Part shown: piece after piece, positions 15,704-23,874 of the stretch | Position numbering within the stretch: the stretch's first letter is position 1 | How the letters are laid out: every line of letters begins with the position of its first letter | NCBI RefSeq assembly: GCF_004345365.1 | Contig: NZ_SLVF01000007.1 | Location: forward strand, 372,001-436,000 | From: Kribbella sp. VKM Ac-2568 | Lineage (GTDB): Bacteria; Actinomycetota; Actinomycetes; Propionibacteriales; Kribbellaceae | Length of the DNA stretch: 64,000 nt | Direction of reading: 5' to 3' | Translations under genes and position numbers: made by a program | Notes under the pieces: generated by a model | The model's database searches: none | Told to the model about the DNA's origin: nothing | What the model saw: the letters and a program-made list of their open reading frames with translations, nothing else

Positions 15704-16615
15704 TCAGACTTTGAGGTATTTCCGCGTTGTCAGGAATGTCGGGATCACCGCGAGCACCAGACCGACGACCACCATGATCAGGGTGGCCCGCAGCGTCTCG
15801 GAGGCGCCGACCCACTGCCAGACCCGGAACGTCTCCTCCGCCTGCTTCTTCACCAGGAAGTACACCCCGAGCCAGAGGGTGCCGCAGGCAAGGACCGCGC
15901 CGATCAGGGCCGCCAATATCGCTTCCAGCAGGAATGGCAGCTGGATGTAGAAGTTCGAGGCGCCCACCAGGCGCATGATGCCTATCTCCCGTCTCCGGGC
16001 ATAGGCAGCCAGCCGGATCGTGTTGGAGATCTGCATCAGCGCGGCGACCAGCAGCAACCCGGCGGCCAGCAGCGCTCCCCATCTCAGCTTGTTCAGCGCG
16101 TTGAAGAGTGGATCCAGATACTGTCTGAGGTCCTGGACCGTATCGACCCCCGGTAGACCCACGACCGCGCTGATCAGGTTCTGGTAGCGCTGTGGATCCT
16201 TCAGCTTGACCCGGTAGGACTCCTGCATCTGGTCCTCGGTCACCGTGCTGACGATCGGGGAGTCCTTGTAGAGCTTCTTGAACTGGTCGAAGGCTTCCTT
16301 CTTGGACTCGCCGAACACGCCTTCCGGCGCGGTGTCCGGGTTCGACTCGATCACCTGCTTGATCCGGTTCTTCTGCTCCGTGGTCACCTCGGCGCCCGAG
16401 CAGCCGCGGCCGCCGGAGTCCTTGGTGCAGAGGAAGATCGAGATCTGGATCTTGTCGTACCAGTTCCCCTTCATCAGGTCCACCTGCTCGCGGGCGAGCA
16501 GGGCGCTGCCGAACAGCGACAGCGAGACCCAGATGGTGACGACGACCGCGATCGTCATCGAGAGGTTCCGCTTCAGGCCGATGCCCAGGTCGGAGAGGAT
16601 GTAGTTGAGTCGCAT
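15704..16615 (-). CDS. ftsX: Cell division permease FtsX
   Basis: The membrane half of the FtsEX complex, which passes ATP-driven conformational change to periplasmic or exported cell-wall hydrolases. The 303 residues match the family. One N-terminal membrane segment (about 20-41) is followed by an extracytoplasmic domain containing two cysteines (FLC...GGRGC) likely to form a disulfide, then three C-terminal segments (LLAAGLLLVAALMQI, LLEAILAALIGAVLACGTL, LIMVVVGLVLAVIPTFL). The motif IGIMRLVGASNFYIQLPF between them is typical. The ATG at 16615 follows ftsE by 30 bases; the pair is co-transcribed. Confidence 0.96.
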   Translation of the reverse strand: MRLNYILSDLGIGLKRNLSMTIAVVVTIWVSLSLFGSALLAREQVDLMKGNWYDKIQISIFLCTKDSGGRGCSGAEVTTEQKNRIKQVIESNPDTAPEGVFGESKKEAFDQFKKLYKDSPIVSTVTEDQMQESYRVKLKDPQRYQNLISAVVGLPGVDTVQDLRQYLDPLFNALNKLRWGALLAAGLLLVAALMQISNTIRLAAYARRREIGIMRLVGASNFYIQLPFLLEAILAALIGAVLACGTLWLGVYFLVKKQAEETFRVWQWVGASETLRATLIMVVVGLVLAVIPTFLTTRKYLKV

Positions 16616-16645
16616 AGGAGAGTCAGTTCCGTATCGTCGTGGGTC

Positions 16646-17335
16646 TCAGTGCTGGTAGCCGTAGACGCCACGCGACTCGTCGCGGACGACATGGCCGTTC
16701 TCCAGCTCGATCACGCGCTTGCGCATCTGGTCCACGATCGAGACGTCGTGGGTGGCCATCACCACGGTCGTCCCGGTGCGGTTGATCCGGTCCAGCAGCT
16801 TCATGATGCCGACCGAGGTGCCGGGGTCCAGGTTTCCGGTCGGCTCGTCCGCGATCAGGATCATCGGCCGGTTCACGAACGCGCGGGCGATCGCCACCCG
16901 CTGCTGCTCACCACCGGACAGCTCGTCCGGCAGCCGATCCTCCTTGCCGTCCAGGCCGACCAGCTCGAGCACCTCGGGCACGGTCTTGCGGATGTGCGAG
17001 CGCGGCTTGCCGATCACCTGCAGCGCGAACGCGACGTTCTCCGCGACGGTCTTGTTCGGCAGCAGCCGGAAGTCCTGGAAGACGGTGCCGATCTGGCGGC
17101 GCATCTGCGGGATCCGCCAGCTGGCCAGCCGGTTCAGGTCCTTGCCGGCCACCATGATGTGGCCCTTGGAGCTCCGGTGCTCACGCAGGACGAGACGAAG
17201 GAACGTCGACTTGCCGGACCCGGAGGTGCCGACCAGGAAGACGAACTCGCCTTTCTCGATCTCGACGTTGACGTTCAGCAGGGCAGCCTTGGACTGACCC
17301 TCGAAGGTCTTGGAAACATTCTCGAAGCGGATCAC
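16646..17335 (-). CDS. ftsE: Cell division ATP-binding protein FtsE
   Basis: ATPase of the FtsEX complex, acting on the cytoplasmic side of the division septum. The 229 residues include Walker A GTSGSGKST (36-44), the ABC signature LSGGEQQRVAIARA, Walker B ILIADEPTGNLD and the H-loop MATHD. The sequence IRFENVSKTF at the start is characteristic. It is the first gene of the ftsE-ftsX-M23-smpB group. In many actinobacteria prfB lies just upstream of ftsE; here prfB is about 23 kb away at 40128-41249, still on the same strand. Confidence 0.97.
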   Translation of the reverse strand: MIRFENVSKTFEGQSKAALLNVNVEIEKGEFVFLVGTSGSGKSTFLRLVLREHRSSKGHIMVAGKDLNRLASWRIPQMRRQIGTVFQDFRLLPNKTVAENVAFALQVIGKPRSHIRKTVPEVLELVGLDGKEDRLPDELSGGEQQRVAIARAFVNRPMILIADEPTGNLDPGTSVGIMKLLDRINRTGTTVVMATHDVSIVDQMRKRVIELENGHVVRDESRGVYGYQH

Positions 17336-17581
17336 GGGAGCTTCCGGCCGTGGTCGGGAACAGGGAGCAGCGCACAGGTAGCCACCAAGGCACCGTACGC
17401 CACCGGAGCGGCCGTCGATCAGTGTAGGGGCTTCCCGGGCGTGGTCCGAGCAGGCGTCCCGGCTCGGGCGTCACTGTCCTATAGCCGTACTGCGCTGCGC
17501 CGGCTGAGGTGGGCGGGCACGGCACAGGCAGTCACTGGCTGAGTACGCGAGCAAGCTCGCAGCAGTGGCTGGAGTAGCAGA

Positions 17582-17752
17582 TCAGGCCGGGGCCGGAGTC
17601 GGGCCGTTGCCGTTCTCGGGGCGGGCGCCGGCTATCCGGGCGACGCCGGCGTCGGGTTTGCGGCCGGCCTTGCGGGCGGCTTCCACGTGCAACCTGGCCA
17701 GCTCGACCGCCTGGCGGGAGACCTTGACGGTCTTCTTCTCAGCCATCGGCAT
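17582..17752 (-). CDS. Small basic protein of unknown function
   Basis: A 56-residue peptide (from ATG 17752; ATG 17746 is equally possible and gives 54 residues beginning MAEKKTVKVS). It contains one amphipathic helix (SRQAVELARLHVEAARKAGR) and a Pro/Gly-rich end. Not recognised. GGGAG precedes the start. Its start overlaps the end of the gene at 17739-18125, so the two are translationally coupled, which is the best reason to believe it is real. A short hairpin (GCGAGC-AA-GCTCGC, 17547-17560) just downstream may end the transcript. Confidence 0.5.
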   Translation of the reverse strand: MPMAEKKTVKVSRQAVELARLHVEAARKAGRKPDAGVARIAGARPENGNGPTPAPA

Positions 17753-18125
17753 TGTCTCCCTCGACCACATCGGCATCTTCTTCCGCGATATCAGCGTACG
17801 CGGCCTGCCCGACCCGGTCGATCGCTACAGCGGCCGTCAGCGCGGCGACCAGGTCGTAGTCCTCGGGCTGCAACAGTTCCGATCTCATCAGTGAGCGCAG
17901 CGTCACCACCCCGGCGTCAGTCCCGGCCTCGTCGCCGTCCAGGATCTGCTCGACGGCCCAGCGGACCATCCGCATCGTCTCCTCGCGGTGCCGCCAGGTA
18001 TCCAGCTCGCGGTCGGACTTGCGGGTCAGGTAGGCGCCCAGCGCGACGCCTCCCAAGGCGAGGAGCGGGCTCAGCACGGTGACCACGACGCCGATCACCG
18101 AGATCCAGGTAGGGATCACGGACAC
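17739..18125 (-). CDS. Membrane-anchored protein of unknown function
   Basis: A 128-residue protein with one N-terminal membrane segment (residues about 6-32, WISVIGVVVTVLSPLLALGG) followed by a basic stop-transfer stretch (TRKSDRELDTWRHREE), then a soluble helical, acidic domain ending EEDADVVEGDNADG. The hydrophobic segment at the very N-terminus and the following positive charges suggest a cytoplasmic C-terminal domain. No family recognised. It is coupled to the small gene at 17582-17752 by overlap. Confidence 0.6.
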   Translation of the reverse strand: MSVIPTWISVIGVVVTVLSPLLALGGVALGAYLTRKSDRELDTWRHREETMRMVRWAVEQILDGDEAGTDAGVVTLRSLMRSELLQPEDYDLVAALTAAVAIDRVGQAAYADIAEEDADVVEGDNADG

Positions 18126-18252
18126 GCCTCAGAACTCATCAAGGTCCTCCCAAATCCATGGTGGTGGCCGGTCGATGATGCTACGAAGGACAGCACACCA
18201 CCAGCCACCGACAAGTCATCGTCGAGACACAACCAGAGGGGGCAGTGTCACC

Positions 18253-19302
18253 GTGAAGGACGACGAGCCCTGCTACGACGTGTTCGTGCAGGGGACCGTG
18301 TTCCTCGACATCGTGCTGACCGGCCTGGAGTCCGCTCCGACCACCGGTACCGAGATCTTCGCCGAGGGCATGGGCTCCTGCCCGGGCGGTGTCGCCAACT
18401 TCGCCATCGCCGCGAGCCGCCTCGGCCTGCGCAGCGGCCTGGCCGCCGTCTTCGGCGACGACGTGTACGCCGACTTCTGCTGGCGCACGCTCGCCGACCA
18501 GGAGAAGGTCGACCTGTCCCACTCGCGCCGGATCGGGCACTGGCACTCCCCGGTCACCGTGTCGATGTCGATCGACCGGGACCGCGCGATGGTCACCCAC
18601 GCCCACGAGGCGCCGGGCGATCCGAGCAAGCTGGTCGGGCCCGGCCTGAAGACCAGATCCGCGATCGTGCCGGTCGCGGAGGAACTGCCGAGCTGGACCG
18701 CCGAGGCGCGCCAGTCCGGCGCGCTGCTGTTCGGCGATGTCGGCTGGGACCCGACGGACGTCTGGTCCCCCGCGGTGCTCGACGTCCTCGACGGCTTCCA
18801 CGCCTTCACCCCGAACGCGGGCGAGGCGATGGCCTATACCCGGACCGACTCCCCCAAGGCCGCCTTGCACAAACTGGCCGAGCGGGTCCCGCTGGCCGTC
18901 GTGACCAATGGGTCTGACGGTGTCCTCGCGATCGACTCCGAGACGGGCGAGGAGGAGTACATCCCGGCCCTGCCCGTTCGCTCGTACGACCCAACCGGTG
19001 CGGGCGACGTCTTCCTTGCCTCCCTTGTACTGGGGACGCTGCGTGGCTGGCCGTTGGCTCACCGGCTCGCGTTCGGCAACCTGTGTGCCGGCCTGTCCGT
19101 CCAGCACTTCGGCGGATCCCTGGCGGCGCCGGGCTGGGGCGACATCATCGACTGGGTCCGCGACCACAGCCGTCACCGCCCGGGCGACGTCGACCCCGAG
19201 GTACTGCGCCACTACACCTTCATCGGCGACGTCCTCCCCGAAGGGCCGGTCCCCATCGTCCGCCGAGCCAGCGCCACCATCGCCCGCCTCTCCGACGCCT
19301 GA
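18253..19302 (+). CDS. PfkB-family carbohydrate kinase
   Basis: A 349-residue ribokinase-like kinase that phosphorylates a sugar or nucleoside; the substrate is not evident. The first PfkB signature is GGVANFAIAASRLGL near residue 45, the central lid region follows, and the second signature DPTGAGDVFLASL carries the catalytic Asp and anion-hole glycines. The C-terminus has the usual GNLCAGLSVQHFGG helix. GTG 18253 was chosen because the fold begins right after it. No sugar regulator or transporter adjoins it. Apparently monocistronic. Confidence 0.85.
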   Translation: MKDDEPCYDVFVQGTVFLDIVLTGLESAPTTGTEIFAEGMGSCPGGVANFAIAASRLGLRSGLAAVFGDDVYADFCWRTLADQEKVDLSHSRRIGHWHSPVTVSMSIDRDRAMVTHAHEAPGDPSKLVGPGLKTRSAIVPVAEELPSWTAEARQSGALLFGDVGWDPTDVWSPAVLDVLDGFHAFTPNAGEAMAYTRTDSPKAALHKLAERVPLAVVTNGSDGVLAIDSETGEEEYIPALPVRSYDPTGAGDVFLASLVLGTLRGWPLAHRLAFGNLCAGLSVQHFGGSLAAPGWGDIIDWVRDHSRHRPGDVDPEVLRHYTFIGDVLPEGPVPIVRRASATIARLSDA

Positions 19303-19312
19303 CGTCGGCGAA

Positions 19313-19750
19313 TCAGTCCAGAGTCCCGCGCGGCGCCACCCAGAGATGCGGCTGCCCCGTGGTTGCGGCGATGTGCTCGAAATCGGCGTCGTAGTGCAGG
19401 ATCACCGCATCGTGTTCCTCTGCGACGGCGGCGGTCAGCAAATCCACCACTCCGGCCGCGCGATGATGCCCCCGCGCCGCCATCCGAAGCTGGACTTCAC
19501 GGGCCCGATCGGCGATGGCCTCAGTGACCGGAAGCACCGTGTACAACGCCTTCCTCCGGGCGGCGATCGTCCGTAGGTCCTCAAGATCCCGGCCTGAGTA
19601 ACCGGCTTCGAGATCGACGGTGACGCACGTTGCGGCCGCACGATCCACGATCAGACCGGCGATCACGGTTCGCACGGCCGGATGCCGACTGCGAGCCTGC
19701 GCCGACGTATCAACCAGATAGAGCTTGCCCACACCGGTCACCGTGCTCAA
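19313..19750 (-). CDS. vapC: VapC-like PIN-domain ribonuclease toxin
   Basis: A 145-residue PIN-domain protein that would cleave RNA when not held by its antitoxin. The acidic active-site residues expected of the fold are visible: Asp14 in YLVDTSA, a central Glu or Asp region (VTVDLEAGYS), and the late pair in AGVVDLLTAAVAEEHDAVILHYDADFE split across the fold. It begins at TTG 19750, whose bases overlap the TGA of the antitoxin gene, the standard coupled arrangement. A downstream GTG at the fourth codon is an alternative start. It is convergent with the PfkB gene, ten bases away. Confidence 0.88.
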   Translation of the reverse strand: MSTVTGVGKLYLVDTSAQARSRHPAVRTVIAGLIVDRAAATCVTVDLEAGYSGRDLEDLRTIAARRKALYTVLPVTEAIADRAREVQLRMAARGHHRAAGVVDLLTAAVAEEHDAVILHYDADFEHIAATTGQPHLWVAPRGTLD

Positions 19751-19956
19751 CGGCGAGCCTCCCGCATGATGTCCGAATCGGCGATGTCAGGCCCGACCCC
19801 CAAGGCGAACGGGTCGTCGAGCAGGGCCTCGATACGTTCGCGTCTTCTGGCGACGAACTCCAAGGCGGCGTTCACCGTGTCCTTCTTCGTCACAGTTCCC
19901 AACTCCTTCGCCGCGAGCGCCAACGCCTCGTCATTGAGATCGATCATCGTCTTCAT
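19747..19956 (-). CDS. vapB: VapB-like antitoxin
   Basis: A 69-residue antitoxin. The N-terminal ribbon-helix-helix reads MKTMIDLNDEALALAAKELG, then TKKDTVNAALEFVARRRER, as in VapB proteins of actinobacteria, and the C-terminal acidic tail (DDPFALGVGPDIADSDIM) would cover the toxin active site. ATG 19956 was chosen at the start of the DNA-binding ribbon; the longer frame to 20022 runs through the AT-rich promoter. The RHH dimer should repress its own operon at the palindrome 19977-19986. Confidence 0.85.
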   Translation of the reverse strand: MKTMIDLNDEALALAAKELGTVTKKDTVNAALEFVARRRERIEALLDDPFALGVGPDIADSDIMREARR

Positions 19957-19976
19957 GTAGACAACGATATAGCCAT

Positions 19977-19986
19977 GTATATATAC
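19977..19986. promoter_or_regulatory. Candidate VapB operator
   Basis: GTATATATAC is a perfect 10-bp palindrome in a very AT-rich stretch (19955-19995) directly before vapB, with TATATC a few bases nearer the gene as a possible -10 box. Position and symmetry fit autoregulation by a ribbon-helix-helix antitoxin; not proven. Confidence 0.45.
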
Positions 19987-20032
19987 CCAGACATACTCCG
20001 TCGCCAAACCGATACCTGTCACCGCTCGCCAC

Positions 20033-20060
20033 TTGACTCTCCCGCTTTCCGCGCTATATT
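20033..20060 (+). promoter_or_regulatory. Promoter of the ArsR/SRPBCC operon at 20107
   Basis: TTGACT (20033-20038), 16-bp spacer, TATATT (20055-20060). The boxes agree well with the housekeeping consensus and are followed at once by the inverted repeat at 20061-20089. Confidence 0.6.
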
Positions 20061-20089
20061 CAACTCATCGGTTTAGAACCAAGTAGTTG
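20061..20089. promoter_or_regulatory. ArsR operator, 13-bp imperfect inverted repeat
   Basis: CAACTCATCGGTT and AACCAAGTAGTTG are inverted copies with two mismatches, three bases apart. They overlap the expected transcript start, so a bound repressor would block RNA polymerase. It is nearest the ArsR gene at 20107 and most likely its own operator. Confidence 0.65.
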
Positions 20090-20106
20090 AATAGGAGCCA
20101 GCGACC

Positions 20107-20484
20107 ATGCCGACCGACCAGCTCAGCCGCACTTTCGCGGCTCTCGCCGACCCGACGCGACGCGCCATCCTGGCGCGGTTGTCGACGGGTGAGGCGACGG
20201 TCGGCCAACTCGCCGAACCCTTCGCGATGAGCTTCGCCGCGGTCTCGAAGCACCTCCGGGTGCTCGAGACCGCAGGTCTGGTGACCCGCGGCCGGGACGC
20301 GCAGTACCGGCCGGCCCGGCTGGACGCGCGGCCGCTCGCCGCGGCGTCGGAGTGGATCGGCGACTACAAGAAGTTCTGGGCCGACAGCTTCGACACGCTC
20401 GGCAGCTATCTCGACAAGCTGCAGCAGCACAACACGCCATCCAACGACAGCCCAGCCAACGACACCCCAGAAGAACGGCCATGA
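20107..20484 (+). CDS. ArsR-family repressor (SdpR-like)
   Basis: A 125-residue winged-helix repressor. The fold is complete: LSRTFAALADPTRRAILARL, then VGQLAEPFAMSFAAVSKHL as the recognition helix region, then the wing LVTRGRDAQYRPARLD. No metal-binding cysteines are present. The C-terminal 25 residues are Asn/Ser/Pro-rich and probably disordered. ATG 20107 has AGGAG (20093-20097) upstream. Its end overlaps the SRPBCC start (ATGA, 20481-20484). It probably represses itself and the SRPBCC gene at 20061-20089. Confidence 0.92.
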   Translation: MPTDQLSRTFAALADPTRRAILARLSTGEATVGQLAEPFAMSFAAVSKHLRVLETAGLVTRGRDAQYRPARLDARPLAAASEWIGDYKKFWADSFDTLGSYLDKLQQHNTPSNDSPANDTPEERP

Positions 20485-20921
20485 GCCAAGACGTAGTCGT
20501 CACCCGCACCTTCAACGCGCCCCGCGAGCTCGTCTACGAGGCGTGGACCAAGCCGGAGCACTTCTCCGTCTGGTTCGGCACCGACGCGGTCGACGTACCG
20601 CTGGACACGCTCAGCCTCGACGTCCGGGTCGGCGGCGCGTGGAACGCCGTGATGCAACTGCCCGACGGCAACCAGATCCACTGGGTCGGCGAGTACACCG
20701 AGGTCGACCCACCCGAGCGCCTGTCGTTCACGATGACCGACGACCCCGCGAACCCCTCGGACGTCCCGATCGTGGTGGTGTTCGCGGAGGTCCCCGGCGG
20801 CACCGAGATGACCCTGACCCAGCTCCGCGGCGACTTCACCCAGGAGCAGGTCGAGGCCACGATCATGGGCTACAACGGCTTCTTCGACGCGATGGAGAAG
20901 CTGCTCGCCGCCCAAAGCTGA
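20481..20921 (+). CDS. SRPBCC (AHSA1/CalC-like) protein
   Basis: A 146-residue AHSA1-type domain: VVVTRTFNAPRELVYEAWTK at the start, FGTDAVDVPLDTLSLDVRVG and the long C-terminal helix IMGYNGFFDAMEKLLAAQ. The protein binds small hydrophobic ligands or acts as an enzyme of unknown reaction. It is coupled to the ArsR gene by ATGA overlap, the most common ArsR/AHSA1 pairing in actinobacteria. Its last 59 bases overlap the 3' end of the convergent MFS gene. Confidence 0.88.
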   Translation: MSQDVVVTRTFNAPRELVYEAWTKPEHFSVWFGTDAVDVPLDTLSLDVRVGGAWNAVMQLPDGNQIHWVGEYTEVDPPERLSFTMTDDPANPSDVPIVVVFAEVPGGTEMTLTQLRGDFTQEQVEATIMGYNGFFDAMEKLLAAQS

Positions 20922-22134
20922 CGTTGCCGACCCTGCCGACCGTGCTGATCGCGCTGACTCTGCTGAGAGAGCTGACCAGCGCGACGGCTAGGAGCAGCAG
21001 CCCCGCGGCCAGGAAGCCGTGGGAGGGAGTCGTGCGATCGATCGCGAGGCCGGCCAGCGACGAGCCGGCCGAGCTGCCCAGGTTGTTGATAGTGTTGATC
21101 CACGTGCTCGCCTCGGTCCGCTCGTGGGCCGGGGTGAGCTCGTCGGCGGCCAGGTAGGACACGACGAAGAGCGGGGCCACGGCGAGTCCGCCGATCCCCA
21201 GCACCACACCCAGCACGATCAGGTTGCCGGCCATCGACGCAGCAAGGAATCCGACGCCCAGCAAGGCGATCAGTCCGGCCAGATGCTGCCAGTGCGAGCG
21301 AGCGTGGGTACGGCGGGCCCAGGCCAACCCGCCGATCACACTGCCGAGGCCGATAGCGGCTTCGACGAACCCGGCCGCCCCAGCGCGACCCTGGCCCTGC
21401 GCAACGCCTGCCACGCAGACATAGGCGACGCTCACCCCGGCGGCCACGAAGAAGATGACGACCAGAACCCGCCGCAATCCCGTACTGCGGAGCGGCCCGG
21501 GATCCAGGAACCTCCGCGGAGTCGGAGGTTGTTCCGCGACGTGACGAGCCAGCGGCGTCGTCACCATCGCGAAGGTCCCGCAGACCATCAGCACCGCCGT
21601 GCACGACAACGCGACCGGCGCGGACCAGAAGCTGATCAGGAGTCCGGCGATGAGCGGACCACCGAGGTAGAGCGATTCCTCGCAGATCGCGTCGAGGGCA
21701 TAGGCGCGCTGCTTCAGGTCGGACTTGTCGGTGATGAGCCGCCAGGTCGAGCGCATCGAAGGCCCGAGCGGCGGGGCGAACACCCCGGTCAGGCCGACGA
21801 GGAGCACCAGCTCGGCCGCGTTCGGAGTACGGGTGACGGCTGTCGCGGCCAGGCCTGATCCGCAGAGGGCTGCCAGTGGTGGGAGGACGCGGCGCTGGCT
21901 GTAGCGGTCGACCAGGCGTGCCTTCCACGGCATCGTCAGCGAGGCGAGGCCGAACGCGGCGACGGCCGAGCCGGCGGTCGCGAAGGAGTCGGTGGCTTGT
22001 TGAACGGTGAACAAAGCAGACAGCGGGAGCAGACCGTACGACAGCCGGCCGAACAACGCCGGCACGAAAGTGCGCAGCGCGTACGGCAGCAGCAGGACGT
22101 CGCGGTAGCTCCCGGCACGAGAGGTGCCGGACAC
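20863..22134 (-). CDS. MFS exporter (drug-efflux-like)
   Basis: A 423-residue major facilitator with twelve hydrophobic segments (for example VLLVGLTGVFAPPLGPSM, VVIFFVAAGVSVAYVCVAG, LAGLIALLGVGFLAASMAG). The loop after the second segment (MPWKARLVDRYSQRRVLPPL) matches motif A. Such proteins expel antibiotics or metabolites; the substrate is unknown. The GTG start at 22134 has TAGGAG upstream. The 5' leader holds a short reading frame and a hairpin (22171-22227) that may control it. The C-terminal 20 residues are encoded in DNA shared with the convergent SRPBCC gene and end with an Arg-rich tail. Confidence 0.88.
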   Translation of the reverse strand: MSGTSRAGSYRDVLLLPYALRTFVPALFGRLSYGLLPLSALFTVQQATDSFATAGSAVAAFGLASLTMPWKARLVDRYSQRRVLPPLAALCGSGLAATAVTRTPNAAELVLLVGLTGVFAPPLGPSMRSTWRLITDKSDLKQRAYALDAICEESLYLGGPLIAGLLISFWSAPVALSCTAVLMVCGTFAMVTTPLARHVAEQPPTPRRFLDPGPLRSTGLRRVLVVIFFVAAGVSVAYVCVAGVAQGQGRAGAAGFVEAAIGLGSVIGGLAWARRTHARSHWQHLAGLIALLGVGFLAASMAGNLIVLGVVLGIGGLAVAPLFVVSYLAADELTPAHERTEASTWINTINNLGSSAGSSLAGLAIDRTTPSHGFLAAGLLLLAVALVSSLSRVSAISTVGRVGNVSFGRRAASPSRRRSRCSP

Positions 22135-22170
22135 GAGAACGCTCCTAGAGCAGTAAAAGGACAGGGCTCA

Positions 22171-22195
22171 GCTCCGCGACGACGTCGCGGGGAGC
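22171..22195 (-). terminator. Leader hairpin, possible attenuator of the MFS gene
   Basis: On the minus strand GCTCCCCGCGAC and GTCGCGGAGC pair around a three-base loop with a two-base bulge. It begins five bases after the stop of the short leader frame and is followed by GTCCTTTTACTG before the MFS ribosome site. Position suggests attenuation; there is no experimental support. Confidence 0.4.
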
Positions 22196-22200
22196 GCTCT

Positions 22201-22227
22201 CTAGGCACGGGGGTCGGACATGCGCAC
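22201..22227 (-). CDS. Possible leader peptide of the MFS exporter
   Basis: A frame of eight codons, GTG start at 22227 (or ATG 22221), reading V/M-R-M-S-D-P-R-A, with AGAGG six bases upstream and a TAG stop right beside the hairpin 22171-22195. Leader peptides of this kind sense ribosome-targeting drugs upstream of efflux genes. The frame is short enough to arise by chance; its position is the only argument. Confidence 0.35.
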   Translation of the reverse strand: MRMSDPRA

Positions 22228-22368
22228 AGCCTACCTCTGATCGCCGCTCGAAGTCGTGGGTTTTTCACGGGCTGGAAAGGCGGTCCGGAGACACCCACCG
22301 GTCGTAGGGTCGAAGGATCGGCGCGCGGGCTGTGGGACCGCGCCCCCGAGCGGTGGAGGTACGGCGAG

Positions 22369-23680
22369 ATGTCGGGTGCTGGAGGCAACGGGTTCGATCG
22401 GCGGCGGTTCCTCGCAGTAGGAGGCGGGCTGGCTGCGATGGCAGTCGCCGGGTGTGGCTCCGACACAGGTCGCTCGGACTCCGGCGCGGGCGGCTCGGCG
22501 GATGGCAAGCCGGCGCTCGCGCAGTGGTACCACCAGTACGGCGAAGCCGGCACTCAGCAGGCCGTTCAGCGCTATGCGAAGGAGTATCCGGACGCCACGG
22601 TGACCGTGCAGTGGTCCCCGGGTGACTACGACAAGAAGGTTGCCTCGGCACTCCTGACCGACGGTGGGCCGGACGTGTTCGAGTGCGCCAACGGCCCGAG
22701 CATCGACGTTGTCAAGGGCGGTCAGGTGGTCGACCTGACGGACCTGCTGGGCGACGCCAAGTCCGACTTCACGCCGTCGCTGATCTCCCGGATGACCTAC
22801 CAGGACAAGCTTTACGCGATTCCGCAGGTCACGGACATGCAGCTGCTCGTCTACCGCAAGAGCCTGCTGTCGGCCGCCGGAGTCCAGCCGCCGACCACAG
22901 TGGACGAGTTGATCGCGGCCGCGAAGAAGCTGACCACCGACACGGTGAAGGGGTTGTTCGTCGGCAACGACGGCGGTGTCGGCATCCTCGGCGGTCCGGC
23001 GCTCTGAGCGGCCGGGCTCGACTACCTGACCGACGACGGCAAGTTCGGCTTCGACGACCCGGCCGCAGTCGAGTCGCTGCGCAAGCTGCGCGAGCTGCGC
23101 GAGCTCTTCACCTCCAAGTCCTTGTTGCTCGGGGCACCGACCGACTGGTCCGACCCGTCCGCGTTCACTCAGGGCCTGACCGCGATGCAGTTCACCGGCC
23201 TCTGGACGTTCCCGCAGATCCAAAAGGCGCTCGCGGACGACTTCGGCGTACTGCCGTGGCCCAAGCTGAACAGCACGACCGGCGAGCCGAGCGTGCCGGT
23301 CGGCGCCTACAGCTCCGCGGTCAGTGCGAAGTCGAAGAACGTCGACGCGGCCAAGCAGTTCGTCCAATGGTTGTGGGTGGACCAGAGCGACAAGCAACTC
23401 GACTGGGCCCAGTCGTACGGCTTCCACATCCCGGTCCGCAAGAGCCTGGCCGAGAAGGCGGACAAGCTGAAGTCGGGCCCGGCCGCCGACGCGGTCAAGT
23501 TCGTCAACGAGAACGGCCGCGCCCAGACCCCGTTGCTCTGGACCCCTCAAGCCAGTACGGCGTACTCCGACGCGCTCAACCGGATCATCAAGAACGGGAC
23601 CGACCCGGCAACCGAGATCAAGGCGGTCAAGGCCGTCGTGGAGGCGGAACTGAAGCGCATCGCCGGCTGGACGCAATGTC
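22369..23680 (+). pseudogene. Sugar ABC transporter substrate-binding lipoprotein, broken by TGA
   Basis: Family 1 solute-binding protein. The signal is a Tat/lipobox type: DRRRFLAVGGGLAAMAVAGC, with the lipid-anchored Cys near residue 28. The binding domain follows (PALAQWYHQYGEAGTQQAV). An in-frame TGA at 23005-23007 interrupts it after GILGGPAL, and the same frame continues with clearly homologous sequence (AGLDYLTDDGKFGFDDPAAV up to AELKRIAGWTQ). Relatives have Trp at this point, so TGG to TGA is the likely mutation. The original stop is also lost: the frame runs on into the permease relic. Start ATG 22369 follows GGAGG. With both downstream permeases damaged, the whole transporter is inactive. 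Confidence 0.82.
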
Positions 23681-23874
23681 GACCCAGACCCAGACCCAGA
23701 CCCAGACCCAGACGCGGACGCCGACGACGGCGCAGGTGCCGGTCGCGGCGCGACTGCGCGGTGCTCCGGGACGCCTCGTTCCGGTCCAGCCTGCTCGCCT
23801 TCGTGGTGTTCGCGCTGTTCATCGTGCCGACCACCTTCGTGGCGTCGCTCGGCCTTGCACTGCTGGTGAATCGC
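23676..23874 (+). pseudogene. Sugar ABC permease 1 (MalF type), short relic
   Basis: The ATG at 23676 opens MSTQTQTQ, followed by a GACCCA repeat; in another frame, around 23780-23870, appears SFRSSLLAFVVFALFIVPTT and SLGLALLVNR, the segment just before the MalF permease core. The two parts are in different frames and about 200 residues of the permease are missing. The relic abuts the second permease relic, so an internal deletion joined the two permease genes. Confidence 0.7.
23681..23710. repeat. Hexanucleotide repeat, five GACCCA units
   Basis: Five exact GACCCA units run from 23681 to 23710 at the start of the permease relic, encoding Thr-Gln repeats in one frame and Arg-Pro repeats in another. 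Six-base units keep frame, so slippage alone does not explain the frameshift beyond it. Confidence 0.85.

Noticed and set aside
23005..23007. TGA in the binding-protein gene as a selenocysteine or recoding signal
   Set aside because: Relatives have Trp there, no SECIS-like element is evident, and the downstream permease genes are broken too, so a nonsense mutation is simpler.
22231..23676. Minus-strand frame of 481 codons across the broken ABC binding protein
   Set aside because: Plus-strand homology to solute-binding proteins continues through the region on both sides of the TGA; the minus frame has no motif.
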